A program made the position numbers and the translations under genes. Below are positions 47,456 through 60,400 of a stretch of 64,000 nucleotides of DNA, in pieces. Origin of the DNA: Prinsepia uniflora (taxonomy: Eukaryota > Streptophyta > Magnoliopsida > Rosales > Rosaceae); NCBI GenBank assembly GCA_032719365.1, contig CM064871.1, positions 72,458,383 to 72,522,382 on the forward strand. Direction: 5' to 3'. A model generated the notes under the pieces. The model worked only from the letters and a program-made list of their open reading frames with translations, had not been told where the DNA came from and searched no databases. Within the stretch, counting starts at the first letter, position 1. Each line of letters begins with the position of its first letter.

Positions 47456-48698
47456 ATCGATCTATTTTTCTCTCTTCTTCCTCTGTGTTGTGTATAATTA
47501 CAAGCACAACACAACAAGGAAGACCTGGTTGATGATCTCCTTTAGGAGATGACGAAGATGAGAGAAAGGGAAGCAGGAAGGACCTGGCGAGTGTACGACT
47601 TTTAATGTCTAGTTGGACGCTCTTTGTTGCTTACGTGCTTTGTTGCTTTCGAGCGTTTTGTACTTTCTTGGACTTTTTGGCTTAGGGCTTAGGAGCTAAG
47701 TCTCTAGATGCATACATTGGTGGACGTGGTTTTAATTCTTCAATTAAACGCGGCTGTTTAAGTCTTAAATGGAGAATTTCTGCGAAGAGGGCCATGGAAG
47801 GGTCCACCTGGTCATACATACTTCGGATACGTTAGATACGATCGACACGAGGTCCGAAATTTCTATTTAAGTAATTAAGAATTCTAATTAAGTAATTAAG
47901 AATATTTATCGAGCTTTTAATCTCATTAATTCGTAGGAAATATGAACTATGTTGCCACCATTTTCTATTTCATTGATTTTAAATATAAAGTAATATGAAC
48001 TAAATACAATTGCCACCATTTTCTATTTGTCAAGTGGCTTCTCCCCAAATCTTCTCAATCCTCTGATGGGTCAATTAGGATTAAGTATTTTGAGTGGGCC
48101 CATAACGTGAAATTACTACTTGCCCACATTCTTGAATTTAGAAGTGATTTTGCTCACCATCATCGGTTTTTTTTTTTTTAAAGGTCAAGTGGTTTTTGTT
48201 TATTTTGTCGTAGAATCATATAGACACATCCAACTAAATAAAAATAATGTTTCCCCTAATGAAATTAGCTTTATTATCCACCAATATTATTGCCGGTTTA
48301 GTAATATTTTTTATTTATTTTGTAATAATTATTCATCAATATTGTTATAGACAATGTCAAACGTATGTATCATCATTGTTATATAAAAATATGATAATGT
48401 TATTGGGTGTATGGGTGGTTGGGCACTTTTGAGTGCGGACTTGATGACTTGTTTGGAGAATGGGTGTGGAGTTGAAGCTTCTTAAATATCTGTTCCATGA
48501 TTTCACATCCTAGATTTCTTCTGCGATCCTTTATTTGATCACAAAAGCCAACACCCCGCCAATTATTCTAGAAGAATAACATTATAGATTTTTTTTAAAC
48601 CACTTAAACACGTAATTGAGAGATTAACAAAAATACTTAAATAGATAATAAAAAATACCAAAATTCTCTTAAAAATATGTTTTCCAATTATTTGAGCT
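47456..48698. other. intergenic, IST1-like promoter side
   Basis: Upstream of the IST1-like gene (minus). AT-rich beyond about 47,850, with a T-run at 48,169-48,180. No gene, tRNA or clear element was seen until the LTR at 48,699. Confidence 0.6.
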
Positions 48699-49109
48699 TG
48701 TTGATACAAAAAATGTACTAACGAGACTGTAAAGACACGCACACACACCAAGACATAACAATGTACGTGGTTCACTCAAATCGGGTTACGTCTACGGTGT
48801 TGTCTCACTCTCATTAGTATAATAGTGTTTTGTTTATATAATACAATTGACTTAGAGCCTTTAGAGAGAGAAAGGGAAGTAAAAGTAGAGAGGGATGCCA
48901 GCTCCCAAGTTTTGAGAGAGAGAGAAGAAGTCCCCCTTAATGGGAGAGTGACTCCCTATTTATAGAAGTTGTCTAGAGTTTAGGTTATAATAGTGATGGG
49001 CTTTAAGACATGGCCCTTGTGTGATCTTTGAGGTCTCCTGATGGGCTTACCTCGTAGTCCAGTCTATTATTTTGCTAAGTCCGTTATTTGGTCAGATGTA
49101 ACGTCAACA
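48699..49109. mobile_element. short solo LTR, 411 bp
   Basis: Starts TGTTGATAC and ends CGTCAACA, a TG...CA structure with a matching TGTTGA/TCAACA terminal inverted repeat. Flanks are GAGCT (48,694-48,698) and GAGCC (49,110-49,114), a target duplication with one change. Inside are ACGTGGTTCACTC and a TATTTATAG box (48,956-48,964), as in other plant LTRs. Not related to families 1 or 2. It could be a copia or TRIM-type LTR. Orientation was not assigned. Confidence 0.75.
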
Positions 49110-50479
49110 GAGCCCAATAGGTTTTTTTATTATTATTTTATTCTAAAACATATTAACTCAATAAATATAGTGCACGTACTGTGTAAATTATTTAGAATTA
49201 TTTAGAAGTTTATAGTAAGATGAGAATTTAACATTGTAGTATTATTCCTGATGTGTTAGATTCTTAATGAATTGGATATTTATTTCTATATCATCATGAG
49301 GTATTTGAATAAAATATATATTCTAACAAAAAAAAAGTGAGATAGACAATATTTTTTTTAACATATTTGTTGAAATTTTAGCAATCGACTGAAAAACGTG
49401 AATTATTACTCGAAAATTTTAAATATGCAACAAATGTGATTCAAAAAAACTATCTTAAATACTCTTGGAAAAAAAAATCTTAAATGCCCATTAACAAATT
49501 ATGGTAAACAATAATATTATTATAATCAAATTAAGGTATTATAACACGTTATTTTAAGTTAAGATTAGTACGGTTTGGATCGATGCATATATCATTTAAA
49601 ATCAAATTCAAACTATTAAAATTTTAATCATTCCATATATTATGATTTTTTTAAAAATCTCATTGAAACCGTTTCAATCCTAACCGTTAATAACAGACTG
49701 GTTTGGATCATTTCAGACGGTTTAGTCGCATAAAATTTTCATGTAATTTATTTGGAAAAAAAAAATCTTCAAAACTATCATAATTACAAAAATTCAAAAC
49801 ATTCTCATTAATTTTCATTTATCCACTTCAATATTTCATTCATACACATCAAAATTTCATTCGTACATTAACAAATAAATATTTCAACATTTTAAATTTC
49901 AAATATGGTTGATTATATTAAAATATATTTTAAATTCAAAATTGGCATAATCATCGAGTAAGGATTTAGTGAGGCAAGGTCCATGATAAACACTTACACT
50001 AACACATTAAAATGTGAAAAAATATTAACGAATAAATAATATAAAGCATAAAAACCTTAATAGTTTAGTTTGGATTCTATCGATTTTCAAAATGAAAATG
50101 ACTACCCGATCAAATCCAACGACGTACAATAACAATTCGAATTGAATTGAATTTTAATGGATTTATGCCCATCTCTCATGAGACCCATACGTTAATAGAA
50201 TACAATACATGCTACCTAACACATGATATATTTGTGAGGTCTCTTGTTCTTTTGGACCAAGTCATCATGTGTTTATGTACAAAATCCAACAATTTTGAAG
50301 GTATTTGTCTTCCATAAATAAAATTATGAACTTCAGTTGATTATTAGAAATTATTTTAATAAATAAGCTAGACCTTTACTTGGCTCTAGTTTTAGTAAAG
50401 TAGGAAACATGGAGTTGGTAATGATATGGAGTTGAAGAATGAATTGGGACTTTAAGTCATTTTGAGTTTTTTTTTTTCT
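49110..50479. other. AT-rich intergenic DNA
   Basis: No ORF with support and no recognised element. Very AT-rich, with many A/T runs. Confidence 0.55.
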
Positions 50480-52590
50480 TTTCTTTTCCTTTTTATGAAC
50501 TCTAACGTTTAATATTGTGGATTAAATAATGAATTTTCATTTTTCCATTTAAGTTTGGTTTTTCTATAATGAGGTTGATGTGAACTCGCACAATATACGA
50601 TTTAGGTATCAAAATTTAAACTAATTTTTTCTTTTAAAATTTTGAGTTAGGATTTTGGAATTATAATATTCATATGAGCTCTAAAATTTAATATTAAAAA
50701 TTGGAGAAATAATTTTGAAATTTATGATAAGATTCATGTGAATTGTCACAATATGATATAATGGAATAGAGTCTAAGTTGTTTTTCCAAATTTTTGGTGT
50801 TTGATTTTGGAATTATAAAGTTAATATGAACTCTAGCATTTGATATTACATGTGGGAGAAAAAAATCTGCATTTCCTATATTTTGAGTTCATTTTTTATG
50901 ATAAATTTGATATGCAGCCTCACACTATAAAATTGGGGTTTCGAAGTTTAATTTTTTTCCTTCAAAAATACGATTTTGAATTTTAGCATTAGGGAAAACT
51001 GTTGCCACCATCCTTAAATTTTACACTAATTTAATCTATGGCCAATGAACTTCATTATTAGTAGTAGACGTCTCCGAATTTTATACTAATTTTATCTATC
51101 GTTCCTAAACTCGCTATTAGTAACAGACGTCTCTAAATTATGTCTAAATATGCATTGGCAAACTTTCCTTTAAAATTCTTAAGTATTTTTCTTAAAAAGT
51201 AAATGGTTTTTTCAAGTGTGTTTATAAGGTTAAATATGGGTAAACTTTGGGTCTCATTTATGTTAAATATAGGGAATTTTTTAAACACACTTGAAAAAAA
51301 AAATTCTACCCTTATTTTTAACAAAAATAGTCATGAATTTTTACAAAAAGATTGTCAATGCACATTTAGGCAAAGTTTAGGGACATCAGCTTCTAATAAT
51401 GAAGTTCATAGATGATAAATAAAATTAGTGTAAGATTCAAGGATGTCTGCTACTAATAATAAAATTTAAGGATGATAACTTAAATTAGTGTAAAGTTCAG
51501 AAACAATAGCAACAATTTTCCCTTCGAAATTATAGCTCTAATGTTTGATATTACATATTAGAGAAACAATTTTGAATTTTTTCCGAGTTTGACAGTGGTT
51601 TTTCTAAGGTAATACTGAAGTAACTCTCATATTACAATATTAGGGTTTCAAAGTTCAATTTTATTTTTTCAATATTTCCATGTTTGAATTTTGGAATATA
51701 ATGTTCATATAAACTCTAACATTTGACATTACCGGTTAGAATTTTTTTATTATTTTAATTTTCTCCTTTTTGAATTTAGTTTTTCTACAATAAGATTTTT
51801 GTGAACTATCACAATATGAAATTATTGTTTCAAAGTTTTTTTTTTCCTTCAAAATCCCGAGTTTGGATTTTTTAAGTATAAGGTTCATATGAACTCAAGT
51901 GTTTCATATTACTAATTGGAGAAAAAAATTGATTTTTTTCCATTTAAAGTTTGACTCTTAATAGTAAGGCTGAAGTGAAATCTAACAATATGAAATTAAG
52001 ATTTCAAAATTCAATTTTATTGTTTTTCAGATTTCAAGATTTGATTTTGGGATTATAAAGTTAATATGAGCTCTAGCGTTTGATATGATCGATTCGAGAA
52101 AGAATTTTGAGTTTGTATTTTTGGATTTTAAGAAAACGTTTAATATTACTTAATGGAAAAAAAAAATTCATTTTTTTCATTTTGCGTTTGACTTTTCTCC
52201 ACTAATGTATATATAAGTATTCACAGCATGAGATTAGGGTTTTAAATTCAATTTTATTTTCTCATAATTTTGAGGATTGGTTTTGAAATTGTAAGAGCAT
52301 AAAGACTATAATATTTGATATTATCGGTTATTTCTCTATTTGGATTTGTTTACATTAAGATTGATGTGAAATCTAACAACAATATATTGAGGTTTCAAGT
52401 TTCATTTTCTTTTTTCCAAAATTCCCCAGTGTAGTTTTTGAAGTTATTGAGTGCATATGAACTACAGCCTTAAATATTATAGGTTGAATAAAGAATTTTG
52501 AATTTTTGATATTTTGAACTTGATTTTTCCATTTTGAATTTTTATAATTCGAAAACAACTTTACTAGTAACACCAACACAAGACGATAAA
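50480..52590 (+). repeat. degenerate tandem array, forward half
   Basis: Imperfect units of about 150-190 bp. A landmark such as TTCATATGAACTCTAACATTTGATATTAC recurs near 50,495, 50,671, 50,823, 51,535, 51,704, 51,883, 52,063, 52,290 and 52,450. A second landmark, GTGAACTCTCACAATATGAAATTAGGGTTTCAAA, recurs between them. Units are very AT-rich and carry no ORF. The array is broken by the element at 50,992-51,522. It continues in reverse orientation from about 52,591. Confidence 0.8.
50992..51522. mobile_element. 531-bp inverted-repeat element (MITE-like)
   Basis: Ends are GGGAAAACTGTTGCC and, inverted, GGGAAAATTGTTGC. The arms continue to pair well inside: TACACTAATTTAA, TTCATTATTAGTAG and AGACGTCTC against related words. 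In the centre TTTTTTCAAGTGTGTTTA faces TAAACACACTTGAAAAAA. The whole element could fold into one long hairpin. No coding capacity. Target duplication not clear. Confidence 0.78.
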
Positions 52591-53900
52591 ATTCAATTTT
52601 TTTTTTTCTTCCAATCTATAATCTCAAATGTTAGAATTCATATGAATCATATAATTGAAAAATAAAAACTCGAAATTTCAGAAATAAATTAGAACTTTGA
52701 AACCCCAATTTCATATTAAGAGTTCACATCAACCTTATCTTAAAAAATAAAATAAAATAAAAACCAAACTCACCAAACTCAAATGAGAGAAAATTTAAAT
52801 TCCATCTTCAAGTCGTAAGATTAAACACAAGTATTCATATTATTAATTATTTTTTTTAAAAGTCGCAAGATTCTAAAATTCAAAATCAAAATTTTTGAAA
52901 AAATAATGAAACTTCAAAACTCCAAACTCTCAATAAGAAACATCACATCAATCTTAACATGAAAAACCAAACTCAAAAAAAAAGAAATTCAATATTCTTT
53001 TGTCAACCTATAATATCGAACTCTAAAATTCCTATAAACCTTATAATTTGAAAAACAAACTTCAAAATTTTTGAAAATTAAAAATTAAGAGAATTCATAT
53101 CATATCACCTCAGATCAACCAAAATCAAAACAAGAGAATAATGAAAAGAAAAAAAAATCTCCTTGTAAGTATCATATGAACTTTATAACTTCAAAATCCA
53201 AATTCGAAATTTTGAAAAATCAAATGATCTTCCCCACCCTCAAATTACGAGAATCAATATCAACCTTATCATAAAAAAAACCAAACTCAATAAAGAGATT
53301 CAAATTCTTTCTTCCTGTAATAACAAATACTAAAATTTATATAAACCTTCCAATTCCAAATGCAAGACTGAAATATTGAAAAAATAAGATGAAAATTCAA
53401 ACCAAGATCTAAGATATAATATTATGAAATATCACATCAACTTTGCCATCAAAATAGAAAAATTTCAAAGTTCTTTCTCCAATCCTAAATAATAAACATT
53501 AGAGTTCATATGAAATTACAATTCCGAAATTCTGACAAATTTTTTTTAAATAAAAAAAGAACTGAACTTTTAGAACACCATTATCATATTGGTAGAGTTC
53601 ATATAAACTTGCCATTGAAAACCAAAAATAATTTTCTCCAATCTTGTAATATCGAAAGATAAGAGTTCCTAAACTAAAAAATTTCAATGTTGAATATTGG
53701 AATTGTAAGTTCATAGGAACTCCATCTTTCGATATCACAAGATTGGAGAAAAAAAATTTAATCTAAGAAACTTCGGGACTTCGAAATCTCAATCTATTTA
53801 TTACATACCTATAATAAAACAAAACCTAAAATTGTTTAAAAGGCATAATTCTTTTTAAATTTATAAGATCAAACACTAAAGCTTATACGGAACTTATAAT
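52591..53900 (-). repeat. degenerate tandem array, inverted half
   Basis: The same unit as 50,480-52,590 but reverse complemented, with landmarks such as TTAGAGTTCATATGAA near 52,633, 52,825, 53,018, 53,170, 53,335, 53,495, 53,660 and 53,877, spaced about 150-215 bp. The switch point is near 52,590. Together the two halves form an imperfect inverted repeat of more than 3 kb. Confidence 0.78.
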
Positions 53901-56900
53901 TCCTAAATCTTAATTCAAAACTTTTTAAGAAAAAATTTAAACTTCGAACAAAAATATTATATTGCAACCAAAACCAATCTTGTAAAGAGAACTTCAGTTT
54001 GTAATCTTTGGTAATTCCTCATCCAATCGAAAAATTATTACACACCGATCAGAGTCGCATGGCATTCCATGCGATTATTATAAATGTACAAGAAGGTTCA
54101 ACATTCCTATTTTGAGGGTGTAATTCCTATGAACATTCATTTATCTAATAAGACAAGAACTGAATATTGCTATACGACGATCAACCTATACCACAATAAT
54201 TTCTCCATTCAAACCTACATGAACACCATTACCAGTTACCAATACCGAATAGTGAATTTCCTTATCCAAACACATCATTACTGAATAGTAAACCGTTGAG
54301 TCACTTCAGCCCAGTACTATTCTGAGACATAAATAATCACAACTGCATAACAAGCTCCGCACGAAACGAAATCTTAGTTCCCAACCAAGTGCAAGGCAAC
54401 ACATTATTAAGATTATAAAAACCAACGGGAACACACGATCCCAAGCAAAATTCTACTTTCTTCCACTTCCAACTTTTCACATCTTAATAAGGCGTAATTG
54501 CACAAGGTGTCATACATAGAAAACACTGCAACAATGACCGGAAACCCAGCAAATTTGCAGGCATCTCAGAAAAAAAAAAATCGACCCAGATAGAACCCAA
54601 TATATTTGTACAATCAGAGAACGATATTCCAAGAACAAATTTTCCTCCAAAATAAACACAAAGGTGGTAGGTGGATATGTCGAAAACTACAACAGCCACA
54701 AAATTACAAGATGACGTTGACAAAAACTCTCTGAAGCAGGGGCATGCCGATCTAGAAGAGCCTTGAATAACAATAACTTGCAGGAAGAGAGGTCAAAGGA
54801 AACCAAAAAGGCTAGATACAGCCCTCAATTACAATATGCTACAGAATCCTCTTCCAAGTTTATCATGATGAGGGAGAAAAATAAAAATTACACCAGGAAG
54901 CTATACATCTGTTTCTGATAAGAGTATCAATGATTCCACAAGCTCATATCAGCTTAGGTACAACTAACAACACTGCAAAGTAACAACTGCAAACTCTGGG
55001 CAAGACATATACCAAATTCACTAAAAATAGATAGGACGGTATATTTTTAACTATCTAGGGCGCTGTTTAAACAGAAGCAGCGACTGCCTTCTTAAGACTT
55101 GCTAATCTACCCTAGCAAATCGATCAGAAAATGTCATTGCCCTCAATAATTTAATGCAAGCCCATACCCTTTTCTCTTGCATCTCAAGAGTTACAATGTT
55201 TCTCCAATACAAATAGGTAGTTGACTTAGAAACACCACGATCATCTTACCTGTTTTACCACTGAAATTAAATCAATCCCCTTGGCACCCAAGTAATATTT
55301 TCCACTCTGGAACATATATGCTCCAATTTCTAAACAAATGACTTTTAACAAATCATTGGATGCTCTTCGGTTTTCAAACACCTTCCTAAGCATCGTTTGT
55401 ACATGCAATTCCATAGAACCAAACCAACCCAATCAAATATCAAGCCAGCATCATCATACAAGCAAACACTGAAATATATGAAAAATGGCTTGCCAGCAAA
55501 TATATACTCCATGTAATAATATCAAAAGATAATTTCCAGATAATCATAAACTAACATATACCATACAATGAGTATACAAGTTAAAGAGTCGAGACAGCTG
55601 TTCAGATGTGCAGGACTACGATTTTATGAAAGCAAAAGGGTAAGCTGCATCCAGAGAGTCAGAGCACATTAGTTTCAAAGAAATTAATTTAACTATGCTT
55701 TAATTTCAGTATAAAATTAGATTTCAGACTATTAGTCCTAATATGACACAAATGTTCTAGCCCTTTCAACTTATTTTTGGTTTAATTTTCCTATTTGTTG
55801 AAACACACCAAAAAGATTACAACTACTTCCACAAAGGTATACAGCACCTCAATGGATAGTTCAATAACACAGCATTACTTACAGGCAGCACACGCAAAAT
55901 CTAAGAAACAAAATTGTTAGACAAATAAGAATGCAACCCAACACAGGATAAAGTAAAACTACACTTGGCACCAAAAAAAATTAAGATTTAAATACTTACC
56001 AATGGTGCAGGAGCATGGTGGCCATACCCTAAAAACACAAGCAGAAAATAAATAAACAATTATTTTAACACTCATTTCAATGAAATATACAACAAAGGAG
56101 GAAATTAATTCAGAAACTAAATTACTTACTTAGATTTTCTTTTAGAACTAGTGGTAGCCGCATGCTTCCTGTGCAAGTGCCTCCAGAATGACCATGGACC
56201 AGATGCAATGCAATATCATTAGGATGTGCATATACTCAATGGTAAAAGAACAAAATAAAAGTATAATGCAACGCTCTCAAGCAGACAGACTGAAATAACA
56301 AAAATATAAAAATGCAATATGCAGTTATTTTGATGCCGAAGAAAACAAACATGCTATTGTATACCTCATCAAATGAACCAAGTTTAACAGCTAAAATTTA
56401 TCTCAGAACGCAAATACAGGTACTTGAAGTCTTCAGATAACCATGGTAAGTACACAAATTAACACCTCCCACAATCTCACAAGAAAACAAAATAGCAGAC
56501 ACCAAAAAGAAAAGAAAGCAAAAACAGAAATATACAACAAGGTGATTACATCTATGGCAGTGACTGTTAAATCCAATTGCAATAGATTTCAAAGAAAACC
56601 TTCTAGGCTTATTTGCGACCAGGTGAAAGACATAGCATGCAAAGTAATGAAAACTACTTTAAAGTCCCTCACACAATTTCTCCCAATAAAGAAACCAAGG
56701 TACCTTCTCCTGGGTTCCTTTTAAGCACCTAAGCACTGGAGGGTTGCCTCAAAGCAGTGGCACATGTCCTGAACGAAAAGTTAAATTAGAATCTCTGGAA
56801 CCCAAATAATGAAAAATGAAGCAGTTACAAAGTTACAACTGACAGAAAGGATGTGAAAAGGAAGGAACAACCTTCCCCCAGTCGTAACATAAATTCTAAA

Positions 56901-57431
56901 TATCACAATTATTCTGTGAGGGGGCACTTCAATTCAAGCAACCAAGAAAAAAGAATACAAAAATATATAGAAACTGAGGAAAGCTGAAGAAAAAAGGAAA
57001 TAAGCACAAGATTAGCAGTGGTTCAAGTATGTTTTGTAAACCACCCATGAGGATATATATATATGTATCTGTTGTTTTCACAGATTGAATTGCAGCAACC
57101 ATATGTTCAAAGTACACTACGATCATGAAGGAAAATTATAGATGTAAATAATTTTCAATTGGCCAATCATGAATGATTACAGGGGGAAAAGACGCCTTTG
57201 GCTAGTTGTCTTACAATAGAAACAGTACACTCCACTGAAACCCCGCCAGAAATGAGCACTCCTGAACAAACATCACCCCTTGTGACTTCAACCATGCCAA
57301 AACTGTGTCAAAAGCTCTCCAGCCATCACAGAAGAGATATAATGCCCAAAGATTAGTTATGAATTAGGTCAAAATGTACACAAATATCTAGCAGAACAGG
57401 AATTCTCGAGTCAGAAAACCAGCAACAGGGT
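53901..57431. other. PRP4K downstream region, possible untranslated exons
   Basis: No gene is firmly seen. 54,000-54,290 has MITE-like character, with a perfect hairpin (TCGCATGG-CATT-CCATGCGA, 54,055-54,074) and a TTATCCAAACA-x-ATCATTACTGAATAG stretch. From about 54,480 to 56,800 the base composition is less AT-rich and the minus strand shows short stretches between plausible splice sites, such as 56,150-56,215 (ending before GTAAGTAA) and 56,715-56,770 (ending AGAAG before GTACC). These could be spliced 3' UTR exons of the PRP4 kinase gene or the end of another minus-strand gene. A (TA)n run lies at 57,055-57,066. Confidence 0.4.
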
Positions 57432-60400
57432 TCACTTGCCAGTGATGAATGGATGGCTCAAAGCTTGTGATACTGTCAACCTCTTGTCTGGATCCAACAT
57501 AAACATTTTATCTAAAAGATCTTTAAAATCAGCTAACATCTTTGGATCCTCACCAGAAGACCCTGTAATAATTGATCCAATGTCTTTTGGCTTTATATTG
57601 AGAATCACCCGATTTATAGTCTGCAAAAGCAGAAATTAAACCTCATAAACATGATAGAAACCACAACTCAATACTTGGCAACTCAAGGTGCTAGGGATTA
57701 AAAAAAAGAAAAACAAGCCAAAGAAAAGATGCACACCTTCTTTGTAACAGGATCATCTTCTGTAGCATGGAAGTTCAAATCCTGATCAAAATTTTGATGG
57801 GTAAATGCTCCCTGTAAATAGAAAACCGAAGAAAAGGAGACATTAGGCAAAAAAAACGTATACAAGGGGTAAGTAAGTACCAATGTATATTTGCATCTAA
57901 TCATGCAGAAGAACCAATAAAAAGAATCAATATTTCTGGCTGTGCATTCATCTGTCTATACTTCAAACAAAGATAATCCTGGAAAATGTCAAAACAAATA
58001 CTTGCCTTCCGAAGCATCTTCTTTGGGAAAGGGCCTTTCAATTCCATGTGAAGTCTTAGCATATCATTGTTTGTAGCACCAGGAAAGAGAACTTTTCCTG
58101 TATAAAGTTCATACAAACAGCAACCAACAGACCAGATATCCAATGGATGATCATAAGGCAAGCCAAGAACTGCAATCGAGACATATCAAAGACCAGGTCA
58201 AAACTTCTAATGAAACATACTAATTAAGCAAATACTTAAAAAAAAATACGAAAAAAAAATGAATGCCCTTTGACTTGAAATAAATAATGAAAGCTTAGCA
58301 AAGAACAGAAAAATTACTTATTTCAGGGGCACGATAAAAGCGGCTGACAAGATACGGTGTAACTTCATTCTTTCCTGCAAACATGGCATTACCAAAATCA
58401 CAAAGCTTCAGCACATTTTTTGCCTCATTTACCTGCACCATAGGAATATAATGAGAAACATAAATGTAATGGCATAAAAATAAAAATGAAGAACCAATAA
58501 CCTACCAGCATGTTGTCTGGTTTTATATCACAATGAAGAACACCACAGTTTTTTAGATGCTTCAGTGCAATGAAAAGTTGCTTAGCATATGCTCTCACGG
58601 CCGTTAGCTTAAGACCAATATTGCGCCCAAACTTCTTTAAGACCTCACGGAGATTCATATGAAGAGATTCGAAAACTAAACAAAGATGATTTCGATACTT
58701 GAAATTTGATAGAAAACGAACACAGTGGCGCTTATTATCTGGATCTTGACCTACTAACTTCTTCAATATGGCCAACTCTGTCATACCAGCTTTGTACCTA
58801 TTCACATAAAATCAGCATTAAGCCAAGTCCAACAAACAGATATCTATGCAGAAAAACCAAACTCATCATAAAGAAAAGTGGTACAAGAACCAACGCCAAC
58901 TTACATAGTGTCATTGCTACGTATAATCTTGATTGCCACCTCTTCAGGTTCACCATTACCAACTTTCAGGTTCTTCGCACGAACTACAGTCGAAAAGACA
59001 CCCTTCCCATGAGCAGCTGTAATTTCATATCGGGCATCAAGTAATTCCCCAAACCGATGACCTTCAGACGAACATCATAAAAAATTAGAAAGATAATGAA
59101 TATACAGGACAAGAATAAAAAGCTAATCTTAAAAGAAATATAACTTAGGTAATCAAACAAATAGATTATATATTAAAGAGAACTTTTATTGCAATCGAAA
59201 AAACAAACAAGGAGGAGGAGTCTCGTAGAAATTAAATCCAACAAAAAGAGCAAAAATGATTTGTACAATGTGGAGATGCAGGATTTTAAAACAGCATAAG
59301 ACGAAATGGTGAAGCAGGGGACTATAACAGTTCATTGGAAGGGGAAACTAAAAGCCTAACAACGGGGAGCATAATTCCTAGAAAGAAACTAAAAGAATAA
59401 TATAAATATTGGTCATAAACTCACTATAGTACCCTTCCGCATCATCCCAGTTGTCATGAAGACCACTCCTTTCAATTCGCACACTGTCTCCTTTTCCCTG
59501 CACGGACAAAATAACATGAGATCTAGGTTGGCTGTATGCAATCACTCTACCGTTCTCACACACAAAAAATATCAAAATTTATGCTACCGAGAATGAGGTG
59601 GTAAAATATAAATCTAAGAAAACAGAATTCAAAAAAACCTATCATAATGTGGTAAATAAACATCTCTCAGATGCTGCCCATGTGATGTGAAACTCCATTT
59701 AAAGAAGAATAACTTCTGCAAGTGAGACAATTCAATCTTGAATACAAATACACAAAAAAGTGACATATAGGTAGCTGATCTGACATGTAAAGAAACAAGT
59801 AACATGAACCAGGGTCAAGGCTTAATCATTGTTTCCCAGGACAACACCTTACGCACACAGGACCAAATTAATACCAGCTAAAATAAATGCAAGTTACTTG
59901 GGAAGTAGAGCGCTAATTGCTGAACTCTCCTTCAACTTTTAAAATGCCATAATATGCACACTGGAATAGCAAGAATGAAAAGTGCATACCATGGGGAAAG
60001 TAACATGTGCATAAAATAAAACTCACCAATTTTCGAACCCCAAGTGGGGTCTCACCGAAGATATCATCGCAGAAAATGCCATCAGATCTTTCACTCTGCA
60101 TAAGTTGAGAAAAAAAAAAAATCAGATAACCAGTCAAATTCAAAAAGCAGCGAGTTTGGGAATATAAATACCAAAACATAGGGTTTCAAGGGTTTCAACA
60201 AAATATGAATCCAAGAATTCATCAATGAACATTATTACGAAGTATGGGTAGTGAATTTCACAACGAGCAGGCCAACCTTTGGAGTACCCTCTCCAAGCCC
60301 TGCAGCACCAGAAGTGGTTCTAGAAGCAGCAACACCATTAGCAGCACCATTCTGCTGAGGTGAAATAGAAAATGTAGAAACAGACACATCACCATCACTC

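Noticed and set aside
48699..49109. Cassandra-type TRIM with 5S rRNA promoter
   Set aside because: Ends differ from that family and I see no 5S-like A-box or C-box inside.
55241..55432. 63-residue minus-strand open frame
   Set aside because: It contains a plausible helical stretch, but no start context, partner exon or recognised family could be found.
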